A stretch of DNA of 7,406 nucleotides from Sandaracinomonas sp041180785 (GTDB lineage: Bacteria > Bacteroidota > Bacteroidia > Cytophagales > Spirosomataceae): NCBI GenBank assembly GCA_041180785.1, contig JBEGQV010000138.1, forward strand, positions 1 through 7,406, read 5' to 3'. Shown piece after piece: positions 1 through 5,689 of the stretch (positions are counted from its first letter, which is position 1; every line of letters starts with the position of its first letter). Made by a program: the position numbers and the translations under genes. Below the pieces are notes generated by a model. The model was not told the origin of the DNA. It was given only the letters and a program-made list of their open reading frames with translations, and searched no databases.

Positions 1-389
1 TTGATAAAAACGCTTTTATCAGCATCGAACAAGATTCAACGGACAAATATGAATTAGCTATTCTTCCAGAGGATCCCGAAAATTATGGCTTGATTTCAGG
101 AAAACTTTCCAATCCAAAACCAAAAACAAATTACCTCGTTCAATTAATACAAGAAAAAGATCAAACCCTAGCCTATCAGGTTATAACAAGTAACCAATTT
201 CTTTTTCAATACATTTTACCCGACACGTATCTACTCAAAGTGATAGAAGACAGTAACAATGATGGTTTTTGGACTCCCGGAAATTTAAAGACTGGTCAAC
301 GCCCAGAACGAACCTTTTTCCTTCCCGGTAAATTAAAATTAAAAGCAAACTTCGAGCTTACTGACCTAAACGTTTCTATTAAAAACTAA
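1..389 (+). CDS. C-terminal end of a probable Ig-like-domain (Big_5-type) lipoprotein, partial
   Basis: The reading frame is open from the left edge (first full codon at 3) to TAA at 387-389, so the last 128 residues of a longer protein are visible and the true start lies outside the window. A TTG near position 90 is not a credible start, because the frame continues upstream with similar composition. The end carries YLLKVIEDSNNDGFWTPGN followed by a Q-R-P-E-R stretch and a KANFEL-like tail. From family knowledge, this resembles the conserved C-terminus of Bacteroidota envelope lipoproteins with an N-terminal SbsA/Big_5 Ig-like domain, which typically end with a D-x-N-x-D/N-G-x-W-x-x-G motif, QPE, then a beta strand ending in N-W/F. 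The Ig domain and lipoprotein signal cannot be seen, so the assignment rests on the tail alone. The gene points towards the candidate origin, and the first DnaA box begins on the base after its stop codon. Confidence 0.65.
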   Translation, partial: DKNAFISIEQDSTDKYELAILPEDPENYGLISGKLSNPKPKTNYLVQLIQEKDQTLAYQVITSNQFLFQYILPDTYLLKVIEDSNNDGFWTPGNLKTGQRPERTFFLPGKLKLKANFELTDLNVSIKN

Positions 390-428
390 TGTGGATAAGC
401 TGTGGATATCTACCAAATTTTATCCACA
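390..428. promoter_or_regulatory. Left DnaA-box group (three sites)
   Basis: TGTGGATAA at 390-398 is an exact box on the - strand and starts on the base following the upstream stop codon. TGTGGATAT at 401-409 is a one-mismatch - strand box. TTATCCACA at 420-428 is an exact + strand box. The first two are close tandem copies (start-to-start 11 nt), the kind of spacing at which DnaA can bind cooperatively. Confidence 0.8.
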
Positions 429-472
429 TTCAAGTCACAAAGCTGTGCACAAATAACATTATTTCTTTTCCG

Positions 473-520
473 TGTGGAAAACTTACCCTTTATCCCATAC
501 TTATCCAAAAGTTATGCACA
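473..520. promoter_or_regulatory. Second DnaA-box group (three variant sites)
   Basis: TGTGGAAAA at 473-481 (complement TTTTCCACA), TTATCCAAA at 501-509 and TTATGCACA at 512-520 each differ from TTATCCACA at one position. The last fits the relaxed TTATNCACA consensus exactly. The second and third are tandem on the + strand with start-to-start spacing of 11 nt, the same as the left tandem pair. No exact box is present here, so these would be expected to be lower-affinity sites. Confidence 0.65.
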
Positions 521-585
521 TCTTAAGATTGAATCTTTTTTTATTAATCCTTTTAAATTCAACACATTATAAAACAAAATATAAC

Positions 586-602
586 TTATCCACATATCCA
601 CA
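586..602 (+). promoter_or_regulatory. Tandem overlapping DnaA boxes beside the AT block
   Basis: An exact TTATCCACA (586-594) shares its last A with a one-mismatch ATATCCACA (594-602). Both point rightwards into the AT-rich block that begins about seven bases later. Paired boxes abutting an unwinding element and facing it are the typical layout for loading a DnaA filament onto the melted strand. Confidence 0.75.
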
Positions 603-608
603 CTGAAC

Positions 609-660
609 AATAATAGATAATAAAAAAGATTAAAATTTTAATTTTATTTTTTATAAATAA
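609..660. other. Candidate DNA-unwinding element (DUE)
   Basis: This block contains only two G (616 and 628) and no C in 52 bases, and 629-660 is 32 bases of uninterrupted A/T. It includes a perfect 14-base palindrome, ATTAAAATTTTAAT (629-642). It lies between the rightward boxes at 586-602 and the leftward exact box at 665-673, so it is bracketed by inward-facing DnaA sites. I looked for Bacillus-type DnaA-trio repeats next to the boxes and could not see a convincing run. The unwinding role is inferred from composition and position. Confidence 0.6.
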
Positions 661-664
661 GGAC

Positions 665-673
665 TGTGGATAA
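665..673 (-). promoter_or_regulatory. Exact DnaA box on the right flank of the AT block
   Basis: TGTGGATAA is an exact - strand box four bases right of the AT block, facing it. Together with the box pair at 586-602 it frames the candidate DUE symmetrically. It is followed by a short purine-rich repeat (691-712). Confidence 0.75.
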
Positions 674-690
674 AGGAGTGTTAGATATGA

Positions 691-712
691 GGAGTTAGGA
701 GTTAGTTAGGAG
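691..712 (+). repeat. Short degenerate tandem repeat (GGAGTTA)
   Basis: Two adjacent copies of GGAGTTA (691-697 and 698-704) are followed by GTTA and GGAG, giving a G-rich patch with no C inside an otherwise very AT-rich non-coding region. It sits between the first AT block and the second (733-762). Its function is unknown. It may be an origin-specific protein site or simple slippage. Confidence 0.4.
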
Positions 713-732
713 ATAAAAATTGTGTTAATTTG

Positions 733-762
733 ATTAATTTTTTTTAAATTTTATATTTTTAT
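733..762. other. Second AT-only block in the candidate origin
   Basis: Thirty consecutive A/T bases lie about 30 bases upstream of the rightmost DnaA-box pair (793-812). It could be an alternative or auxiliary unwinding site, or the AT-rich upstream region of the promoter at 803-832. Only its composition supports a role. Confidence 0.35.
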
Positions 763-792
763 GCAAAAATAGCATTATATAATAATTAACAA

Positions 793-812
793 TGTGGATA
801 ACTTGTTGATAA
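793..812 (-). promoter_or_regulatory. Right DnaA-box pair next to the acyl-CoA synthetase promoter
   Basis: An exact box TGTGGATAA (793-801) is followed two bases later by a one-mismatch box TGTTGATAA (804-812, complement TTATCAACA), giving the same 11-nt start-to-start spacing as the two other tandem pairs. The second box covers most of the predicted -33 element of the downstream gene (TTG 803-805). DnaA bound here would be expected to compete with RNA polymerase. Confidence 0.75.
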
Positions 813-832
813 GTGCTATTTTATTATCTTTG
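803..832 (+). promoter_or_regulatory. Bacteroidota-type promoter for the acyl-CoA synthetase gene
   Basis: TATCTTTG at 825-832 fits the Bacteroidota -7 consensus TAnnTTTG exactly. A TTG at 803-805 lies 19 bases upstream and fits the -33 element. Transcription would start near 839-840, giving a leader of only about 12 bases before the ATG at 852. There is no Shine-Dalgarno sequence, as is usual in this phylum. Confidence 0.6.
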
Positions 833-851
833 AATACCTACTTAATGAAAA

Positions 852-2624
852 ATGAAACATCAGCAACTTAATCGCGTATTTGATTTATTGAATGCTTATC
901 AAGAGCAGGAGATTCCTATTTTATTTAATAAAAAAAGAAATGGTTCTTGGGAGGGTTATTCTTCTAGTGAATTTTTACAAGCAGTTCATAAGGTAGCCAT
1001 GGGATATCTTTCTATTGGTATACAACCTGGAGATAAAATAGCTTTGATTTCAAGTAATCGTAATGAATGGAATATCATCGATTTTGCAACGCAAATTTTA
1101 GGAGCTGTATTGGTACCTATTTATCCAACGATTACTATTGAGGATTATGCTTTTATATTTAAGGACTCAGGCGTAAAATTAATTTTTGCAGAAAACGAAG
1201 AGCTTTATTTAAAAGCAAAAGAAGCTATTCAAGAAAATCGTGCTGTTCAAGATATTTACACGTTTGAGTCGGTTGAAGGAGCAAAACATTGGAAGGATGT
1301 ACAACTTTTAGGAGAAGGAAAAGATTTTTCCGAATTGGAAAAATATAAGTCGGCTGTTACAAAAGATCATTTATTAACCTTGATATATACATCAGGTACA
1401 ACAGGCATGCCGAAAGGTGTTATGTTAACTCATCATAATATTATGAGCAATGTGTTGTCCTTGGTTCGGGGTAAATTTTTTGATTTGCATGTGGGTGATA
1501 AGGCCTTGAGTTTTTTACCACTTTGTCATATTTACGAGCGGACTGATATTTATATGTATTTGTATTATGGCGTTTCGGTTCATTATGCGGAAAATATGGA
1601 AACGATTGCGGATAATATCCGCGAGGTCCGACCAAGCATGTTTGCCACCGTTCCACGATTGTTAGAAAAGGTCTATGATAAAATTTTAGCTAAAGGAAAT
1701 GAACTCACTGGGATCAAACGAAAATTGTTTTTTGGTGCTATTGAATTTGGCTTGCAATATGATCCCATGGAGTCGCTTGGATTTATCGATTCCATCAAGT
1801 TAGCGGTTTATCGAAAATTAATCTTTAGTAAATGGAAAGAGGCATTAGGCGGAAATATTCGCCTGATTTGTAGTGGCTCTGCAGCCCTTCAACCTCGTTT
1901 ATCCCGTGTTTTTTGGGCAGCTGGAATTCCGATTTCTGAAGGATATGGATTAACGGAAACCTCTCCAGTTATTTCCGTATGTCAGGTGAATCCACCCGAT
2001 TTTAAAATTGGTTGCGTTGGTTCTATTTTAGATTGTGTGGAAGTAAAAATTGCCGAAGACGGAGAAATTTGTTGCAAGGGTGATTCTGTGATGATTGGTT
2101 ATTACAATAATCCAACGGCTACCTCAGAAGCCATCGACAAAGAGGGCTGGTTTCATACGGGAGATATCGGAGAAATTGTGGAGGGAAAGTATTTAAAAAT
2201 TACCGATCGTAAAAAAGAAATTTTTAAAACCTCAGGTGGTAAATACGTAGCACCTCAAGTGGTAGAAAATAAATTGAAAGAATCGCCATTTATTGAGCAA
2301 TGCATGGTAGTGGGAGAAGGTCAAAAATTCCCATCCGCTTTGATCATTCCAGAATTTTCAGCCCTACAATATTGGGCTCGACAGCACGATATTCATTGGT
2401 CGAGCAATGAGGATTTGATTCAGCAAGCTCAAGTAATCGAATTGATTCAAGCCGAAGTTCTTTCAACTATGAAATCAGTTGCTCAATATGAGCAAGTGAA
2501 AAAATTTGTATTGCTTCCTCGCTTGTTTACCATACAAGAAGGGGAACTAACGCCAACCTTAAAATTGAAACGGAAGATCATTCACCAAAAATATGAATCT
2601 CTGATTTTACCGTTATACACATAA
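852..2624 (+). CDS. AMP-dependent long-chain fatty-acid-CoA ligase
   Basis: The 590-residue protein belongs to the adenylate-forming (ANL) superfamily, on the long-chain acyl-CoA synthetase (FAA1/FadD15-like, COG1022) branch. It would activate a fatty acid with ATP to an acyl-adenylate and transfer it to CoA (EC 6.2.1.3), acting in the cytosol or at the inner membrane face. Visible motifs are the phosphate-binding loop YTSGTTGMPKG (179-189), YGLTET (365-370), GWFHTGD (432-438, with the ribose-binding Asp), ITDRKKEIFKTSGGKY (450-465, hinge region), and a C-terminal LTPTLKLKRK stretch carrying the likely catalytic lysine. Length and motif order are complete for the family. The ATG at 852 is preceded by a well-placed promoter, and an ATG eight bases upstream is out of frame. 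It is the first gene right of the candidate origin and runs away from it. Chain-length preference cannot be read from the sequence. Confidence 0.93.
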   Translation: MKHQQLNRVFDLLNAYQEQEIPILFNKKRNGSWEGYSSSEFLQAVHKVAMGYLSIGIQPGDKIALISSNRNEWNIIDFATQILGAVLVPIYPTITIEDYAFIFKDSGVKLIFAENEELYLKAKEAIQENRAVQDIYTFESVEGAKHWKDVQLLGEGKDFSELEKYKSAVTKDHLLTLIYTSGTTGMPKGVMLTHHNIMSNVLSLVRGKFFDLHVGDKALSFLPLCHIYERTDIYMYLYYGVSVHYAENMETIADNIREVRPSMFATVPRLLEKVYDKILAKGNELTGIKRKLFFGAIEFGLQYDPMESLGFIDSIKLAVYRKLIFSKWKEALGGNIRLICSGSAALQPRLSRVFWAAGIPISEGYGLTETSPVISVCQVNPPDFKIGCVGSILDCVEVKIAEDGEICCKGDSVMIGYYNNPTATSEAIDKEGWFHTGDIGEIVEGKYLKITDRKKEIFKTSGGKYVAPQVVENKLKESPFIEQCMVVGEGQKFPSALIIPEFSALQYWARQHDIHWSSNEDLIQQAQVIELIQAEVLSTMKSVAQYEQVKKFVLLPRLFTIQEGELTPTLKLKRKIIHQKYESLILPLYT

Positions 2625-2652
2625 ATTTTTCGAAAAGACATTTCTTATTTTG

Positions 2653-2659
2653 TAACTTG
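2653..2659 (+). promoter_or_regulatory. Possible weak -7 element upstream of gmd
   Basis: The 55-base gap between the acyl-CoA synthetase stop and gmd contains TAACTTG, a degenerate match to the Bacteroidota -7 motif (TAnnTTTG with one T missing), 20 bases before the gmd ATG. No TTG sits at the expected -33 distance. gmd may have its own weak promoter or be read through from the upstream gene. This is a low-confidence call. Confidence 0.25.
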
Positions 2660-2679
2660 CGAGTTGAATCAAAAATAGC

Positions 2680-3759
2680 ATGAGTAAAAGTAACAAAACA
2701 GCCCTAATTACAGGAATTACCGGTCAAGATGGTGCATATCTGGCGGAATTATTATTGAGCAAAGGATATGAAGTGCATGGCATCAAGCGCAGAAGCTCTT
2801 TAATCAATACCCAGCGTATCGACCATCTATATTTAGATCCGCATGTGGATAATTCTAAATTCCATTTACATTATGGCGATTTAAGTGATTCAACCAACAT
2901 CATTCGCATCATTCAAGAAGTTCAACCAGACGAAATATATAACCTTGGCGCAATGTCACACGTAAAGGTTTCTTTCGACGAGCCTGAATATACTGCACAA
3001 GTAGATGGTATCGGAACTCTTCGTATTTTAGAAGCTGTGCGTTTATTGAACCTTTCACAAAAGACTAAGATTTATCAGGCTTCAACGTCTGAATTATATG
3101 GATTGGTACAAGAAGTACCGCAAAGCGAAAAAACGCCGTTCTATCCACGTTCTCCGTACGCTGTAGCGAAATTATATGGCTATTGGATCACGGTCAATTA
3201 CCGTGAAGCCTATAACATGTTTGCAGTAAATGGGATTTTGTTTAATCATGAATCTCCTTTGCGTGGAGAAACGTTTGTAACCAGAAAGATTACCAGAGGT
3301 GTTGCACAAATTGTATTGGGTCAACAAGATAAAATCTATTTAGGTAATTTAGACGCCAAGCGCGACTGGGGACATGCCAAAGATTACGTAGAAGCCATGT
3401 GGTTGATCTTGCAACAAGATACCCCAGAAGATTTTGTGATTGCTACAGGAATTACGACAACGGTAAGAGACTTTATCAAAATGGCCTTTGCAGAAGTGGG
3501 TGTGGAAGTAGCGTTTAAAGGAGAAGGAGTAGAGGAGAAAGGTTATGTAGTAAATTGTACAAATCCTGCTTACCAATTAGCGAAAGATAGTATTGTAGTA
3601 GAAGTAGATCCACGCTATTTCCGACCAACGGAGGTAGAATTATTGATTGGAGATCCGACGAAAGCAAAAGAGAAATTGGGTTGGAAATTGAAATATGATT
3701 TACCTGCCTTGGTGAAGGACATGATGCAGGCGGATGTGAAATTATTTTCAGCGCAGTAA
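2680..3759 (+). CDS. gmd: GDP-mannose 4,6-dehydratase
   Basis: This 359-residue extended short-chain dehydrogenase/reductase converts GDP-D-mannose to GDP-4-keto-6-deoxy-D-mannose (EC 4.2.1.47), the branch point to GDP-L-fucose, GDP-D-rhamnose and GDP-perosamine. The N-terminus has the NADP-binding glycine motif TGITGQDG (11-18). GDLSDS (66-71), YNLGAMSHVKVSF (87-99), ASTSELYG (134-141; likely catalytic Thr136 and Glu138) and the YxxxK pair Tyr160/Lys164 follow. FNHESPLRGETFVTRK (188-203) and RPTEVELLIGDPTKAKEKLGW (315-335 region) complete the family pattern. The length is normal. The usual next enzyme (fcl/GDP-fucose synthase, rmd or per) is not in the window, so the final sugar is unknown. 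It ends 3 nt before the antiterminator-like gene and is probably cotranscribed with it and the wzi-like gene. Confidence 0.97.
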   Translation: MSKSNKTALITGITGQDGAYLAELLLSKGYEVHGIKRRSSLINTQRIDHLYLDPHVDNSKFHLHYGDLSDSTNIIRIIQEVQPDEIYNLGAMSHVKVSFDEPEYTAQVDGIGTLRILEAVRLLNLSQKTKIYQASTSELYGLVQEVPQSEKTPFYPRSPYAVAKLYGYWITVNYREAYNMFAVNGILFNHESPLRGETFVTRKITRGVAQIVLGQQDKIYLGNLDAKRDWGHAKDYVEAMWLILQQDTPEDFVIATGITTTVRDFIKMAFAEVGVEVAFKGEGVEEKGYVVNCTNPAYQLAKDSIVVEVDPRYFRPTEVELLIGDPTKAKEKLGWKLKYDLPALVKDMMQADVKLFSAQ

Positions 3760-3762
3760 TAT

Positions 3763-4242
3763 ATGGCATGGTTTGCGGTTTACACGAAGTCGCGTTGTGA
3801 AAAACAGGTTGCCATGGCTTTGGAGGCTGTAGGGGTTGAATGTTATTGTCCAATTAATAAGGTCAAAAAACAGTGGTCAGATCGCACCAAATGGGTGGAA
3901 GAGCCTTTGTTCCGATCGTATGTGTTTGTAAATATAGATTATGTAAAACAGCAATCGCAGGTTCGGCAGTGTAGAAACGTGGTCAACTTTGTGTATTGGT
4001 TGGGAAGGCCTGCTGAAATTCAAGCCAATGAAATTCAGGAAATCAAAGCGTTTTTAACAGGCTATGTCAATGTGGAAGTGATCGGGAAATCGGTTAAAGT
4101 GGGTGATTTTATTACGATTCAGTCGGGCGTGTTTGAAGGAAAGGTTGCTCAAGTAAGATCTTTTAAAAATAAAAAAGAAGTTCGATTATACATTGAAAGC
4201 TTAGGGTATGAATTAGTTGCTCAGCTTGCAGATAAGGTTTAA
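3763..4242 (+). CDS. UpxY-like specialised NusG paralogue (transcription antiterminator)
   Basis: This 159-residue protein has a NusG N-terminal (NGN) domain: it begins MAWFAVYTKSRCEKQV, typical of RfaH/UpxY proteins, with LFRSYVFVNI (49-58) as the core strand. A C-terminal KOW domain follows from about 111, with VGDFITIQSGVFEGKVAQV (113-131). Known biology: UpxY proteins of Bacteroidota bind RNA polymerase and prevent premature termination in capsular polysaccharide operons. The ATG lies 3 nt after the gmd stop and the stop lies 1 nt before the wzi-like ATG, so the three genes are likely cotranscribed and translationally coupled. Unusually, it sits in the middle of a short cluster, whereas upxY is typically the first gene of a long polysaccharide operon. 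It is too short and divergent to be the housekeeping NusG. Its target operon is not visible. Confidence 0.85.
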   Translation: MAWFAVYTKSRCEKQVAMALEAVGVECYCPINKVKKQWSDRTKWVEEPLFRSYVFVNIDYVKQQSQVRQCRNVVNFVYWLGRPAEIQANEIQEIKAFLTGYVNVEVIGKSVKVGDFITIQSGVFEGKVAQVRSFKNKKEVRLYIESLGYELVAQLADKV

Positions 4243-4243
4243 G

Positions 4244-5689
4244 ATGAAAAAAAGCCTCTCCATTTTCGTTTTTATTTGCCTTGCGTTTCAGGGACTTTCC
4301 CAAAACGATGCCTCAAGCAATTGGGTGGAGCTAAATTATGGACTTACTGGCAGCAAATACCAACCCTTTTGGTTGCGCTCCAATCAATATGGAACAGTAC
4401 CTGTAAAGGGTTCCTACATGCAAGTAGGCGGAGGTTATCAACAAGATTATCAAAACAAACACAAATTTCAAGTTGGTTATGGGGCGGATGTTCGTTTGTT
4501 GGTTGGAACCGACAAATCGGGTGTTTTGATTCCCGAATTATATGTGAAGTCGAAATTTGGCATTTTTGAACTGTGGGGTGGCATGCGCAAGCAAACCTAC
4601 GGATTGGCAGATTCAACTCTTTCTTCTGGATCCTTTGTGTGGTCGGGAAATGCCTTGCCAATGCCAAAGGTAGAATTGGTTGTTCCGAATTGGTATTATC
4701 CTGGATTTTTAGGTGGATTTGTAGCCTTCAAAGGTTCTTATGCTCATGGTTGGTTTGAAAATAACCGAGAGGATGTAGCGCATTTTTTCTTGCATCAAAA
4801 GTCGTTTTACGGGCAATTGGGTAGTAAAAATGCCAAAGTAAAATTATTTGCGGGTTTCAATCACCAGGTACAGTGGGGCGGTAAATTATTATATCCGGAT
4901 CCAAAAAATTTAATCGGACGAAATGGGTATATTCCTTCATCAGCAAGGGATTATTTTTATGTGGTAACAGGATTTACCTTAGCTTCAAAAGGTGATACCT
5001 CACTTAATGGATTAAATGATGCCTGGAACAGAGCCGGAAATCATTTGGGGACCATTGATATTGGTGCAGAATTTAACATAGGGAAGTTAAAAATATTGGC
5101 ATACCGACAAAGCTATTACGAGGATGGTTCTTTGTTTTATGGAAACAACATTACAGATGGTCTCCACGGTATTTCATTTGAATCTAAAACCAAGAAAACC
5201 TTTAAAAAGTTGGTTTTAGAATATTTTAATACAACATCTCAAGGTGGCGCCATTGGTTCAGATGCATTATTAGCCAATCAGAGAGGGTTGGATAATTATT
5301 TCAACAATGGGGCCTATCAAAACGGCTGGACGTATAGAAGAATGAGCATTGGTAATCCGTTTATGACCCTCGACAATGAAACGGATTTACACCCTACTGA
5401 CAAAACCTATTTTGATAACAACCGAATTGAAGCCTTTTACATTGCATCCGAGTGGCAAATAGGGAAGGCAGATGTCATTTTCAAAGGAAGTATGGCCAAT
5501 GCGATAGGTTGGTATGGCGAAGAATACCTACCTGTAAAACGCATGTATTCTGTTGCGGTGTTCTTTAGAAAACCAGTGGAGCTGTTTGGATATAAAGCAA
5601 CCTTAAAAACCAATGTGGGTTATGATCAATCGCAATGGTATGCCAATACCTTTGGGATTCAAGCGGGATTATCCATGCCGCTTTATTAA
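4244..5689 (+). CDS. Wzi-family capsule assembly outer-membrane protein
   Basis: The chosen ATG at 4244 gives 481 residues starting with a clear Sec signal peptide: MKK, a hydrophobic core LSIFVFICLAF, and cleavage near GLSQ (residues 17-20). A start at 4217 would put nine extra residues before it and overlap the previous gene, so it is rejected. The mature protein matches the Bacteroidota Caps_assemb_Wzi family: PFWLRSNQYG near the N-terminus, PELYVKSKFGIFELWGG, GLADSTLSSGSFVWSGNALP, then a GSYAHGWFEN-FLHQKSFYGQLG region and AGFNHQVQWGGK. Alternating strands and a terminal aromatic residue (ends SMPLY) fit an outer-membrane beta-barrel. Known biology: Escherichia coli Wzi anchors group 1 capsule at the cell surface. 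The same role here, handling a polysaccharide that may contain a Gmd-derived sugar, is inference. It follows the antiterminator gene by 1 nt and its stop overlaps the stop of the convergent gene. Confidence 0.88.
   Translation: MKKSLSIFVFICLAFQGLSQNDASSNWVELNYGLTGSKYQPFWLRSNQYGTVPVKGSYMQVGGGYQQDYQNKHKFQVGYGADVRLLVGTDKSGVLIPELYVKSKFGIFELWGGMRKQTYGLADSTLSSGSFVWSGNALPMPKVELVVPNWYYPGFLGGFVAFKGSYAHGWFENNREDVAHFFLHQKSFYGQLGSKNAKVKLFAGFNHQVQWGGKLLYPDPKNLIGRNGYIPSSARDYFYVVTGFTLASKGDTSLNGLNDAWNRAGNHLGTIDIGAEFNIGKLKILAYRQSYYEDGSLFYGNNITDGLHGISFESKTKKTFKKLVLEYFNTTSQGGAIGSDALLANQRGLDNYFNNGAYQNGWTYRRMSIGNPFMTLDNETDLHPTDKTYFDNNRIEAFYIASEWQIGKADVIFKGSMANAIGWYGEEYLPVKRMYSVAVFFRKPVELFGYKATLKTNVGYDQSQWYANTFGIQAGLSMPLY

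Larger units (their letters stand above)
390..812. other. oriC: Candidate chromosomal replication origin (oriC) with DnaA-box cluster
   Basis: This non-coding stretch holds five exact DnaA boxes (TTATCCACA or its complement) at 390-398(-), 420-428(+), 586-594(+), 665-673(-) and 793-801(-). Six one-mismatch variants lie at 401-409(-), 473-481(-), 501-509(+), 512-520(+), 594-602(+) and 804-812(-). Two AT blocks resemble DNA-unwinding elements: 609-660, with only two G in 52 bases, and 733-762, with no G or C. By hand count, 1-390 has 52 G and 82 C while 901-1260 has 68 G and 45 C, so the strand bias reverses here although both flanking genes are on the + strand. Known biology: DnaA-ATP binds such clusters and melts the adjacent AT-rich DNA. 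Inference: this is the bidirectional chromosomal origin. dnaA is not in the window, so the usual linkage test is unavailable. A DnaA-titration or regulatory cluster is the main alternative. Confidence 0.85.

Noticed and set aside
525..542. AAGATT-G-AATCTT inverted repeat followed by seven T, resembling a terminator for the left gene
   Set aside because: The stem is at most six AT-rich pairs with a loop too tight to form fully, and it lies 135 bases after the stop codon within the DnaA-box region; a real intrinsic terminator would need a stronger stem.
603..664. Bacillus-type DnaA-trio repeats adjacent to the boxes
   Set aside because: Reading outward from both flanking boxes I could not find a consistent run of the trinucleotide; TAA/TAG-like triplets near 609-622 are too few and in such AT-rich DNA are uninformative.
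390..851. CRISPR array, plasmid-type iterons, tRNA or small RNA in the gene-free stretch
   Set aside because: The repeated 9-mers are DnaA boxes in mixed orientation with irregular overall spacing, there are no long direct repeats with unique spacers, and I see no cloverleaf or rep gene.
2613..2621. TTATACACA, a TTATNCACA match at the 3' end of the acyl-CoA synthetase gene
   Set aside because: It is a single relaxed match overlapping the last codons and the stop region, far from the cluster; chance is a sufficient explanation.
2844..2852. Exact DnaA-box sequence TGTGGATAA inside gmd
   Set aside because: It is isolated, lies in coding sequence (encoding part of His-Val-Asp-Asn) and has no nearby boxes, so I do not count it as part of the origin.
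3515..3853. Antisense open frame of 112 codons across the gmd/upxY junction
   Set aside because: It lies opposite two well-supported genes, has a low-complexity Leu/Pro/Ser-rich translation and no recognisable domain; treated as a shadow frame, as are the antisense frames at 1441-1656, 4344-4667 and 7147-7362.
4217..4243. Upstream ATG extension of the wzi-like gene
   Set aside because: It would overlap the antiterminator gene by 26 bases and place nine residues before a perfectly formed signal peptide; the ATG at 4244 is the better start.
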